From positions 3,596,001-3,660,000 of the forward strand of contig CM114273.1 of NCBI GenBank assembly GCA_050084515.1: a DNA stretch of 64,000 bases, written 5' to 3'. The DNA is from Blasia pusilla. Its lineage: Eukaryota; Marchantiophyta; Marchantiopsida; Blasiales. Made by a program: the position numbers and the translations under genes. Under the pieces are notes generated by a model. It saw only the letters and a program-made list of their open reading frames with translations, searched no databases and was not told the origin of the DNA. Below, one piece after another: positions 23,543-34,215 of the stretch. Every line of letters starts with the position of its first letter. Within the stretch, counting starts at the first letter, position 1.

Positions 23543-25740
23543 GGACATGTGAGTAGAGAGAATCATAGATTTTGATCTCTACTACAACTAGCTTTGCCTT
23601 GAAGCACTCTTGACCTTGAGCTTTGCAAGCAAAAGACTTAGGTTGAGTCTCAAAGATTCAACTGGTTGCATATTTTGTAGGTAGTTGAGAAGCCACCAAG
23701 TGCTAATTGGTTCGAGTCTCCCCAAGGGCGTACTCTCTCCATGGGAAGCCTCTTCCCCAAGGCTTGACTAATCTCCCCAATTTGCTCACATATAGTAGAG
23801 CTCATTGGTCAATTCCTCAAGGTGTGTCTCCTAGCTCTAACTTGAGACTCCGACCCTAAACATTTATCACGGTCAGCTCTTGGTTTAAGGATTTGAGCGA
23901 ATAGAGAGGGATAGTGTTTCCCTCTCCTATAGGTACTTATGGGGTTCTTTAGGGGAACCCCACCTTCCCCCCATTTTTCTCCTTAAGCCCTTGATTTTGG
24001 CCCTCAACCTAAAGGTGATTCACGACTAGTGGACCAACGCTTGACTAGTTATCCATCAAGATGGCTTGGAAGATATTTCTTGTAGCTTATGCAACTCTTG
24101 GCTCCCCCAATGCATCGTGGAGCTTCAACCTGCATTTCATGTGTCTCATGACTAGTTCCCATCTTGACTTCTTTTTTGGTGTCTCATGATTGTCTTGCCG
24201 CCCTTTGTATTCGTGACTAGTCTCATGGCATCTCGTCCATCTTGACTACTCATGTGTTCCTTGCTTCTCTCCTTTGACTTGGCGCTTGGCTCCCAAGTTT
24301 CAAACCTTGCTTGTTTTGCCTTTGTCCCTACAAGTAGCTACGTCCCTTTCTCTGGTAAGGCTAGTCACAAGACTCATGCACGTCTCGTTTAGCGTTAGTC
24401 CCGCTGCCTTGCCTAATCTCGCGACTAGCTAGTTTGGGTTTCAACTTTGGTAGGTCACAACAAGGTCTTTCCTCCTTGAACCCGCGATCATGAATCACTT
24501 TCCGGATCCCCACTAGTTTGGGCACTATAGACTTAGCTATTTACGACAGAGAAGAGGAGAAAAGGGCAATAAAATTCTTTTCAAGAAAAAAATCATGAAT
24601 AGGTTTGTGCATAACAAGGGCAACACACTAGTATCTTATATAACAAGATTCTTGTGGAGGTTATGTTATCCCTAAAACTTGCTTGCATTTTTTTGTTACA
24701 TGAAATATATTTGAACAATCAAGATTATACAACTATGTAGTTTCCTTTAACATACTTCTTTGAATTTTTATATTGAATAATTAGAATATTATTATCTTTT
24801 ATCTCAAATTAACGAGGTTTAAGGCCTAAGTACATGATTATTATGGTTGATGTCTTGAGATAATGATAGGGTGTTGGTATCACTAGTTATGCCAATGTTT
24901 TGAAATAATGACTTGTATTTGACATATCCCTACCCAAAACCAACTCATACGTCATCAAAACACCATGTTTTCCTTTAAAAACAAAATTACAGCAAAGAGA
25001 ACTTCTTGGACAAAGAAAAAATTTAGAACATTCTACTCCAAGAACAACTTAATGAATTCATCTTATCATAAACTAATTTAATGAAATTCATGTTTAATTT
25101 AAGGGAAGCCAAAACATAGCGACTAGTAAAGATCTTGGAAATAATCTACAATAGTTGAATTCACAACCTTGAATGGTTGCAAGGTGCCATTTACAAATAC
25201 TAGCAGTTGCTTTTATTTTATATATATATATATATGAGGGTTGATATAACCATCTTTTGTAAATATATAACAAAGAATCTCGAGCCCGTAGCCTTCTCCC
25301 AATGTTTCCTCATCTTCGAATCTAGTATGATCGTTTTCCTCCTTTTTCAATGTAATGAACCTTGATCCTTAGGGGATGTGGGACATAGGATCTTGAACGT
25401 CCACCAAACAATTTACACTGGACTATAAGGAAGACAAGGGAAAAATTGTTGTCAAGATAGGCCATTGGATTGGCTATCTCGACGACAAGAAGTTGTACTT
25501 TGGAGTGCATGGAGATAGGATGTGGAGGAGGAGGCCCTATGAGAAAAGGATACAAAAACACCATTGCATCTTCGTCGATAACAAAATAAATATATCTTCC
25601 AAGGATAAAGTCCTTGTAGATTTTCCGCAGACATATTAAAGAAAAAGATAGTGTAACGCTACTCATTTTTTCGAAATAAGGTTGAAATCTTAGTTTTTTC
25701 CATTTCCTTCTTCTATATCACTTTATTATTATGTTCAAAA
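23543..25740. other. AT-rich intergenic DNA, no gene seen
   Basis: Contains a TA-rich tract at 25217-25235 and a possible plus-oriented Helitron 3' end (GTGCATAACAAGGGCAACACA then CTAG at 24628-24631, followed by T). No coding sequence is recognised. Confidence 0.45.
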
Positions 25741-27217
25741 GAAAAAACACAAGGGAAAGTATGTCTCGAAGGCGTCCTCACCCGGGGGACTCCCAGATCT
25801 CCCAGGCACAGAGCGCGGAAGATATAGTCCGTAGCAATACGGACCGTCTCCGGCCTCCAATGGCGTGTTCGCACTTGGTTGGTGCAGCTACCGCCGATGC
25901 TATAGCGGCCCTCGATCGTGTGAATCGGACGGCCAGATGCGGGCGAATCTCGTTTCTCCGCCGTGTAATGTTACGGAGTAGGAGGATGGATGCCGCGCAT
26001 CGAGCGACTGCAGGCGGTCAGCGAAACCGGATGGAAGTCGGATGGACGGCCTCCACAGTTCCCACTCCCCGGCATCTTTTGGTGTTACGACTCTTAATCG
26101 GCCGGTAAGTACCAGACTTACGCGTGCACCTCCGCCGTGATCGTGCCGTGATGTGCCCGTTGGTTCCCCCCCCTCGTCGCCGTGGATCCAGTCGCGAGGA
26201 ATGTTTGTTGGGCGACGGACGTACGGACGGACGGCGGGAGGGAGAGAGGGAGGGACGGATGGAGGGACGGACTGACGAACGGACGGCGGAAGGGAAAGAG
26301 GGAGAGAGGAAAGAGGGAGGGAGGGACGGACGGACGAACGGACGGCGGAAGGGAAAGAGGGAGAGAGAGAGGGAAAGAGGGAGGGACGGACGGACGGCGG
26401 AAGGGAAAGAGGGAGAGAGGAAAAGAGGGAGGGACGGACGGACGAACGAACGGAAGGAATGACGAATGGGGGACGGGACAGTTGAGACGGAGTGAGAGGG
26501 CGGGGGGGGATCGAAGTGAGAGAGCGGAGCTCGAATGGATGTATCCGGAGGTGCGAGAGGGGGAAGAGCGTCGCGAGGGAGGGAGTGTACAGTGTGCGAT
26601 GGAGGAGGAGGAGGAGGTGACAATGGCAGACATCGGGAGGAGGACGGAGTGCCGCTCGCCCGCAGAAGGAATCGGATGGTTGCGTGGGAAGGTGGGGAGG
26701 AAGTGTGGCATAAGAGGAGGATCGAAGTGCGAGTGCCGTGCGGATTGTGGTGCGGAGTGGAGGGGAGTGAGAAAGTCGTAGAGGAACGGCGACGAGCGAT
26801 GGAGGGAAGTACTGTAGGGAGGTAGCGGGATAGATTTTCCCAGTGCTGTTGCCGAGAATGGCCGTCTGGCATTGTCGTGCGGGAATACCCGAGGTCGCAG
26901 CGGCCGGTGACTGTCGTCTCCAGAGCGGAGATGGTGGAAGAGTTCTTGCCAGCGCTAGTCTTTCGCAGGTGGTGTTCTGCTGAGCAGGACCGGTTCGTCG
27001 TTTTGCTTTCCTCCGCGTGGAGGATCCAGCAATCGCAGCGGAACTGGGAGGTGGCAGCGGCTGCAGAGGCGAGGCGAGGAGAGGAGAGTAGAGCAGAGCA
27101 GTGCAGAGCTGGAGGTGGCGAGCTCATGCGGGAATTCGGAATTCTGCGATGATGTGAAAGAGCGGCGGAGAGCTCGGCTTTGTTCGTGTGCAAATTAATG
27201 TAGGAAGAGCGGCGGAG
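25741..27217. other. GC-rich region upstream of the F-box gene
   Basis: Composition switches to GC-rich at about 25755. Long open frames on both strands at 26.0-27.2 kb are driven by the purine minisatellite and show only low-complexity translation. The last few hundred bases probably include the promoter and 5' leader of the F-box gene. A frame at 25731-26108 is open for 125 codons but matches nothing I know. Confidence 0.5.
26216..26462. repeat. Purine-rich minisatellite (GGAC/GGGA units)
   Basis: About five irregular units of GACGGACGGCGGAAGGGAAA plus GAGGGAGAGAGG-type blocks. The plus strand is almost purely purine plus C; the complement is a polypyrimidine strand. It lies about 760 bp upstream of the F-box start. 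Confidence 0.9.
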
Positions 27218-28429
27218 ATGGATGCCCGACTGTGGAGAGAGCTCCCGGAAGAGCTGTTGCCTCGAATTTTGTCTCGTTTGCCTTGGTGGAGCAGTCTGCG
27301 ACTCAGAGGGGTTTGCAAGTCGTGGAACTTCATGCTGTCGGACCCTAAGTTTTTGACGAAATGTGCTCCCATCGCCTACAACGGAGTGCCGTGCTGCGTT
27401 CTCAGCGTCAGTTCTCGAGATGCTTGCGTAATTGTCAATTCCGTGGTGCGGAAGTGGCGCAGCCTGTCGAGCTTATCCACCTTGCTGCCGGGGTCGGTAG
27501 TCTCCGGTTACGCTCAGATCGGAGCCGCGACCGCTGGCCTTTTCCTGATCGAAGCGAGATGCCATGCGACGGTGGACAATTTCCTCATCAACCCTCTCAA
27601 TCAGACGCGGAGGCTGCTGCCTCCCCTGCCAGAGCTCGAAGACGGCTCCGCGAACCGTCTGAACTGGATGGCCGGCGTGAAATCGCCTCTGCGCATGATG
27701 GTCGATGGCGACAATCGGAATGTCAAGGTAATCGCGGTGCATTTCGACATGGAACACGGTGCAGAGAGAGGTTTAGGTATAGGAGCGCGATTCTTCCTGC
27801 CATCTTTGGGATCGGGCGAACCGGAGATTTGGAAGATTTATGTGTACGATTTGTTCGAAGACTCCTGGGACCTGGTCTCCAGCAACCTTCAGAGCGAGCG
27901 CAATCAAATCATCACCGACGCTGTACTGGTAGGCCGCGACCTGTACCTGCTCACGAAGCAGCCGGCTTTCACTCAATGGGGTTGGCACCGAGTCTTCAAG
28001 GCCACGCGGAACCGGCTGCTAGAGCTCGAAGTTCCTGCGCTCCATCAACCCGTCAGGGTTCCTACAGTGCGGATTTTCCAACATCGAGGCAGCCTCATGT
28101 TGGTGAGAGGGACGAACGGAACGAGCCGATCCGTGGACATGTGGAGGTTGAATCACATGGAAGGGAGTTGGTCGCAGGTGGTGGTAATGCCCGCTAGCTT
28201 GTCGAGCATGTTGGGAACTCTGATCGATAATGTCTTCCACATCGATGTCGAAGGAGACTACATATGTTTCACTCTTAAACAACAGTCGCAACACAGGGAC
28301 GTGATCATTTTGCTTAACCTTGTAACGCTGCTGTGGGAGATCGTGTCTTGCGCGAATGGCATTATTCGGCCGATTGACGAGGACTGCGATACTTTCCTAT
28401 GGCAGCCGAGGTTGGACATCGTGTTGTGA
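27218..28429 (+). CDS. F-box protein with F-box-associated/kelch-like C-terminal region
   Basis: Single-exon gene of 403 residues. The F-box lies at about residues 5-48, with WRELPEELLPRILSRLP followed by LRLRGVCKSWN, the standard Skp1-binding helices. The remaining 350 residues have the pattern of plant F-box/kelch proteins: alternating hydrophobic strands, with short motifs such as KIYVYDLFEDSWDLV, GRDLYLLT and DMWRLNHMEGSW that fit beta-propeller blades. The likely role is substrate adaptor of an SCF ubiquitin ligase in nucleus or cytosol. The start is the ATG at 27218 (GAGATGG context); the frame is open 10 codons further to a GTG. The target is unknown. No lesion is seen. Codon use is GC-rich, like the large gene at 36 kb. 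Confidence 0.9.
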   Translation: MDARLWRELPEELLPRILSRLPWWSSLRLRGVCKSWNFMLSDPKFLTKCAPIAYNGVPCCVLSVSSRDACVIVNSVVRKWRSLSSLSTLLPGSVVSGYAQIGAATAGLFLIEARCHATVDNFLINPLNQTRRLLPPLPELEDGSANRLNWMAGVKSPLRMMVDGDNRNVKVIAVHFDMEHGAERGLGIGARFFLPSLGSGEPEIWKIYVYDLFEDSWDLVSSNLQSERNQIITDAVLVGRDLYLLTKQPAFTQWGWHRVFKATRNRLLELEVPALHQPVRVPTVRIFQHRGSLMLVRGTNGTSRSVDMWRLNHMEGSWSQVVVMPASLSSMLGTLIDNVFHIDVEGDYICFTLKQQSQHRDVIILLNLVTLLWEIVSCANGIIRPIDEDCDTFLWQPRLDIVL

Positions 28430-28880
28430 GTTCTTGCGCTCGGTTCGGCACCGCTCCGAGAGAGGGATCGAATCTCTCGCTTCCTGGTCGCTCGCGCCGC
28501 AAGTCGATTAATGCATTCATCTGTGCGTCTCTCCCGAAGATGCTCACTCCGGGGAGATCGGTTCCGCAGTTCCGCAGCGGACTCCGATCGGCGCACTCTC
28601 GACCTCGCCGTAGTTGGAGCAGAAATAGATGTGAGAATCGATGGCGGTTTCCCCGATCCCGAACGCTCGACGCGGGAAGTCGTAGGTATGCGATGGTCGT
28701 CCCGTCGTGAGAGAACCCTGCGCCGACAACCGGCTTGCTGTGCTTAGTTGGAACCTCATCGCTTTGCTAGACCGTGTCGATCTGCTGATCTGCATGTTTG
28801 CCGGTCGGGAGCCGGTTTGGATTCCTTCCGTCGCTGCGGAAGACTTTGTCAATCTGTTCTTTGCCTGTCGGCATCTGGTT
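28430..28880. other. 3' flank of the F-box gene, no gene seen
   Basis: GC-rich sequence with overlapping short frames on both strands and no recognisable domain. Confidence 0.4.
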
Positions 28881-29030
28881 CGAGCTTAAGCATGCATGAT
28901 CTGGAAGCCCGGAGGATTTTCCTCATCTCAACCTGTCAAGTGTTTCAAGCTTGTTCGAGCTTAAGCATGCATGATCTGAAAGCCCGGAGGATTTTCCTCA
29001 TCTTATCCTGTGAAGTGTTTCAAGCTTGGT
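28881..29030. repeat. Tandem duplication, period 75 bp
   Basis: Copies start at 28881 and 28956 with CGAGCTTAAGCATGCATGAT. They differ at only a few positions, so the duplication is recent. Confidence 0.95.
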
Positions 29031-29535
29031 AGTCGTCATTTTGCCTCGGTGAGGCGGATTACGGTCAATGTGGAGTGTTGTTGTGTGTGGGCGCGCTCAA
29101 TCAATCAGAGAAGATCGTCGGGGGGCGGGGACTCCGCAGCGGTCGTGAGAACAAGACGATCGGATCGCCATTAGAGCGGCAGATCCGTAAAGCCGCCGTG
29201 TTGACTTCCGAGTTGTGCGCAGGATCAAGCACCGACGTCTCCTGGTTTGCGCTTTAGGGATTTTGCTGTCGTTTCGCGTCTCATCAAAGCGCGGGCGAGC
29301 GAGCGAGGCAGAAAGAGCGTCATGACTCACGTTCCTTTCGGACGCATCCGTCCTCTTTAGGTGGCAGGTTTCGATGCGTGACGAGACACTGTAGATGTGT
29401 GGCAGTGGCACTCGTGCGGCAGGAGATGAGTAATTAATCTCTACCTTTTTCGCACGGATAGAATAGCATCGGAGAGCGGACTCGGCAGGGCAGCGCTGAA
29501 CTTCACCGGTTGTGGTGAAGTGTATAGGGTCCTTC

Positions 29536-29570
29536 ACCATTACGAGTTCACCAGGTGAACTCGTAATGGT
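29536..29570. repeat. Perfect inverted repeat, 17-bp arms
   Basis: ACCATTACGAGTTCACC, one central A, then its exact complement GGTGAACTCGTAATGGT. As RNA or single-stranded DNA it would form a strong hairpin, although the one-base loop means some central pairs must open. Confidence 0.95.
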
Positions 29571-29862
29571 TGCATAGGTTTCTGGGAATCAGTTCCGCGA
29601 GGGCCAGCAGGTGAGCTCTTGCTCTCTCGGCTGCTGGCTCTACGGAACCGCGCAGCACGAATCAATCAAGATCCTGTCAGTCGAGATAGGTCGACAGGAA
29701 GTCCACATTCGCGTTGTAGATCGTTCGCGGTGCGTTCAGGGCTGCTCATCACAGCCTTTTCGCGGTCTGGTCGTCTTCATGTCAATGCTTGAACTGGAAG
29801 GTTACCGAAAGCCTCATTGATCTGCCTGCCCTGTTCGGTGGTGAAATCCCGAAGGGATTCTA

Positions 29863-30115
29863 CCGCCGCTCTAAATCCTCGAGGTGTCCCTGCAGACAAA
29901 CAGTGCGGAACAAAGATATGAGATGTGCTTGTAAAACCCCGAAAGGCGATACCGATCCAACCGCCGCTCTAAATCCTCGAGGCAAATCTCCGCAGACAAA
30001 CGATATTGATCAGACTGGAGATGTGTAGGAAAACCCCGAAAGGCTAGAATAGACCGATCCAACCATTGCTCCAAATCCTCGGGGTTCGTGTGCAGAGACA
30101 CGCGATATAGAACAG
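29863..30115. repeat. Three tandem copies, period about 100 bp
   Basis: Copies begin at 29863, 29961 and 30063 with CGCTCTAAATCCTCGAGG-type sequence. Each also carries AACCCCGAAAGGC and GCAGACAAAC (GCAGAGACAC in the third copy). Not coding. Confidence 0.85.
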
Positions 30116-30840
30116 TTAAGAGATGCCATCGATCCCCATATGTAAACCTTCTTGCCCTCGGAATAATTCCCGACTCGAAACTCGCACGATGAATGCGGCA
30201 TGACGAAGTGCGGCGTCCTCGGCAATTTTTATCGCCCTACAGGAGACGACTCGTCAATCTGTCTGCGGCTTTTGGGCTCTTCTCACCTCGCTCGTTTCAT
30301 GACACAGGTTAACCAAGTGCGGAGCATGTCCACGAGAAAGCTCAGTCCACAGGGCGAGGACGGCGGGAGGCATGGACGGGGACGGCGGGAGGAAGGACGG
30401 AGGGCGTAGGGGACGAAAAGAGACGTGCTACATGTCGAAACGGAGAGCGTGACGAGAGCTTCATTTTGATCTGGACCTTGCTGCATGGCGTGAAGTATTT
30501 TTATTTTTATTCATCTTTTTAGAATTCGGTTCATATTAGGGTTCCAAGTGTGAATATTAGGGCTTTGCTTATTGTCATTTGGAGAAATTTCCCAATGTAA
30601 CGTCCTCTATTCACCCACCCTTCCCCTCCTTTCCCAAGTCCTTTCTTGTTTGTCGTATTTGTCGTATGTGCTTCTCATTTTGGTTCGATTCACGTTTGTA
30701 TTTGTTACCCCTCCCGTACATACACTTTTCTTCTCATCTATTTTATCTCGAAGGGCCCATGATCTTTTCACACTCTTAGCAACTCTAACGTATTCATGAG
30801 TTTATTTTTGGGAGGGGTTGGGACTAGAAGTCCTAGGTGA
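30116..30840. other. Intergenic DNA between tandem repeats and non-LTR element
   Basis: GC-rich until about 30480, including a short GGACGG-rich stretch at 30360-30400, then AT-rich to 30800. No gene recognised. Confidence 0.4.
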
Positions 30841-33800
30841 TGTCGGTAGGTGAGAGTTTATGTTAGAGGGAGCATTACCGTGGACGGAAGAGAGTTGTTT
30901 GCCACGACCGCTCGTTCGAATGGGGATGATAGGATCAGTATTGACGGGGATTGTCACACGATTTTATTGGAGGGGGCCATGTCCTCTTCTTGGTGAGTTG
31001 CATCCATGCTCGACCGCATCGACTCCCGTGTGGGGATCCGTGGGTCGTCTAGTCGGGATACTAAATGCCCATGTTGTTCGAATTCTTCACTGTTCAGAAT
31101 TCGGAACCACTTAGCTGCTAAACATCCCGACTTTGATAGATTTGGATGGGTGGTCCCTCCCGCCGACCATGGATGCTCTCCGGTGCTTCTCGCATCATCG
31201 CCCCCCTTGAGGCATGGGAGTGGTTGAGGTCCCACCAAGGCAGCATTATAGGTCTCTTCGAGACCCGTTTTCCCTGCCCGAGGATATTTCATAGGATCCC
31301 CCATGCTATTCGGGACGACCTCCTCCACGCATTCCTCCTTCCCCTTGCTAGGATCGCTCTTCATCCTATGGATGAGCTCTCTTGGTACCTACTACTTCTC
31401 CTTCCACGATGGTGTCTTCGTTACACTCGAGGAGGGAAGGCCGGTCATAGAGAGGTTATAGCACGTTTGAGACGCTTTCGAGGAGGTGATTGGAAGTCTC
31501 TGCAGAGTGAGTTTGTGGCATTCGCCAGAGGTAGTAGTTCACATGGTTTCCCGGCGGACGATCCTGGAGCAACCAGGTTGCGACGATGTAGGTCACTGGG
31601 GCGAGCCTGTGAGTACTCGCGAGCTGCACGTGCTCTTCGCCCGATGGACATGGCTCCTTCTTCAGCTGTTACCATCGATGCCCTCCGAGGCTATATCCTC
31701 GCCCAATGGTTGACATTCCGGCTTTTGCACGTGACTTCCATCATGACACGGCTATATGCCTTGACCCGTCCCTCTTTGCACGGGCACTCGGACGTTCTCC
31801 GAGGATTGCGGCCGGAGGTTTGTCTGGTATGATGTACGAACACCTTCGTGATTGCTTTCCTTCCGAGGACATCGCTAGCGGCTTCTCCGAGTTGCTTCAG
31901 GTTGCCTCTCACCTAGCTTTGGGAGAGTGCCAGCGAAGAGGGCCCAAGTATTAGGGCAGGGCGACTTTTGGCGTTGTCGAAGGAGTGTGGTGGTATCCGT
32001 CCGATTGCCATAGGTGAGGTGCTCTTGCGGTTGGTGAGTCGTACTCTCGCTTTGCAATTCCGTGAGGCTTTCCAGTCACATCTGAGTCCGCATCAGTTTG
32101 GAGTTGCTACGCCAGCCGGATATGAGACGGTTGCCTTAGGTTCGAGGGCTTGTCTAGATGTACATCTAGAGTGGATGGTTCTCCAAGTGGACGTGGAGAA
32201 CGCCTTCAACTCAGTATCTCGGGCTACTATTTTCACAGAGTTGAGGGACGTGGGTGGCCCCATGGCGAGCCTCATTCCCTTTGTGCACGCTTTCTATGAA
32301 GCCCCTTCGGCCCTCTATTTCCACCATGGTCGATTCGAGGAGGAGGTCACGATCTTGGAGTCTGCTACCGGGACTCGTCAGGGTGACCCTCTGGGTGGCG
32401 CGTTGTTTGTCGTGTGGCTCATTACGAGCGGTTCTTTCTCACGGTGGAGGCTTTCCCGGTTGCATGTTCCCTTATTTGGCAGATGATACTCATATTGTTG
32501 GTCATGGAGATCTGGTTGTCCCTGCATTCGAGCACTTTTCAAAGACAGTTGGCACGTGTCGGCCTGGCGGTGAAGGTGGGGAAGTGCAAGGCTTGGTCTC
32601 CATCAGGCCTACGTGATGATCTACATTTACCCGACGGCTTCTTGCGACCTGTCGGAGGGCTTCGAGTCTTGGGAGTCCCGCTCGGGAGCCAGGACTTTGT
32701 ATCGAGTTTCGTGGCAGCGGCTCTTACCGAGGATCTTCTCCACGTTGATGATCTTACGAGGATTGGTGACCCTCAAGTCGCCTTCGGCATTCTCTCTTCT
32801 TGTTTTGGTCGTAGACCTGGTTACCTCACTAGAACTGTCTGGACATCTAGTCACCTTTCTTCCCTATATAGATCCTTTGATAGGAAGCTCATGCAGGTGT
32901 TTGGGGATCTTCTAGGACCCGGCTCCTTAGAGTGCCCCATGGGGGAGTTACCTCGTAGACAGGCCTCTTGGCCGATTTCTTTTGGTGGAGTAGGTCTTCT
33001 CTCGATCGAGTTAGTGGCGCCCTCCGCTTTTTTAGGAAGTTGGGCCACAGTGGCACCCCTCCTTTGCTCCCGATTTTTGGTTAGAGATAGACCGCTCCTT
33101 CTACACTACGTCTCCCGTGTCGAGGATGGCTCTTTCCCACTTCGATCTTCACTCACGGCTTGTAGAGATTCCTTCGAGTTGAGGCCAGAGCCGTTCTCCC
33201 CACTTTCTCCTCCTTAGTTACCTCCGGTCAGTCTGGGCTCCAATCTTCCTTGATGGAAGCCCACTTTGAGGCAGATTTTAGAGGCACTATGTCTGATGGG
33301 AATATCCCCATGGAGGTTAGGGCCTGTATTCGCTCTTGCTCCGGAAAGGGGGCAGGCTCATGGGTAGGGGCGCGCCCCCTTCTCCAGGCTTTCCGTATCG
33401 CACCACTTACCTATACCACAGCGATGCGGTTCCGCTTGGGCCTCCCCCAACCATCGGTAGTTGGTTCGACACATTGCGAGTGTCGCCGGAGCCTGGATCC
33501 ACTTGGTGTGCATTTGGCACGCTGTCCAGTTGGGGGTGAGAGGATAGCCACTCACGATGCAGTGCGGGATATCATGTTCGATGATTGCTCGGAGAGTGGC
33601 TTCCATGTGCAGAGAGAGAGGCACTACTCCATGCGGGATTCCCTCATTCGTGCCGATCTCTACATGACACGTGAGGCTGAGGTGGTTGTGGCGGACGTGG
33701 TAGTCACAGATCCTACGCGGGAGGCAGTGCGAGCCCAAGTGGTGGCCCAAGGGCGAATGCTACAAGGAGCGGCGGCGGCGGTGAAGAAGACACATATCTA

Positions 33801-34215
33801 TAGTCGACTACACGAGGGACACATCTTCATCCCCCTGGCCATAGAGATGTATGGGGCTATGGGGGAGAGGTTCGACTCGTTCCTTACGGACTGCGCCCAT
33901 CATCTCCACTCGAGAAATGGGTTGTCCTTAGCTACTGCGATTCTCAGATTGTAGGCGCTGGTCTCCATAGCATTGCAGCGTGCCCAGGCTAATGGGATTT
34001 TGCGGCGGGCTCAGGCTGTGGGAGACGCCGGCGCTAGAGGCCCACTTAGTAGTAGTCATAGCTCTCTTGTTGTTGCTGATATTGTTTATGCTGTTGGTGA
34101 ATTTCGTCGTTAGGGGGGGAATGCCCCCTTCTTCTTTTTCTGGTCTTGTTGTGGCCTTCAGGTTTTGACTCTTTGAGTCACCCTCTTTTGTACTTCCGAT
34201 GGGTTTTCCATCACT
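30840..34215 (+). mobile_element. Degenerate non-LTR retrotransposon with restriction-like endonuclease
   Basis: A GC-rich block in the order zinc finger, reverse transcriptase, CCHC finger, endonuclease, 3' UTR. That is the single-ORF layout of R2-type and related non-LTR elements, which integrate by target-primed reverse transcription. The 3' UTR at 34101-34215 is shared with a tail at 18290-18372. The 5' boundary is approximate, and I could not identify target-site duplications. Coding details are given in the pseudogene entry. Confidence 0.75.
31006..33954 (+). pseudogene. Reverse transcriptase / endonuclease ORF, frameshifted
   Basis: The reading frame changes at least five times. Frame blocks are 31006-31227 (zinc finger TKCPCCSN...RNHLAAKHP), 31146-31832 (linker with HRIPHAIRDDLLHAFLLPL), 31706-31954 (SPRIAAGGLSGMMYEHLR), 31968-32486 (RT: GGIRPIAIGEVLLRL; motif A LQVDVENAFNSVSR; motif B GTRQGDPLGGALF), 32254-32616 (motif C YLADDTHIVG), 32414-33217 (RT thumb/connector) and 33250-33954. 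The last block holds the CCHC finger CECRRSLDPLGVHLARC. It also holds the restriction-like endonuclease core RADLYMTREAEVVVADVVV, with the D-x12-D spacing of the PD-(D/E)XK-type domain and A in place of the usual P. The catalytic motifs are otherwise recognisable, so the decay is fairly young. It cannot make a full protein. Confidence 0.8.

Noticed and set aside
26018-27193. Minus-strand ORF of 391 codons, Ser/Pro-rich
   Set aside because: The translation is low-complexity and reflects the purine minisatellite and GC-rich composition. It has no domain, and plus-strand frames are equally open there.
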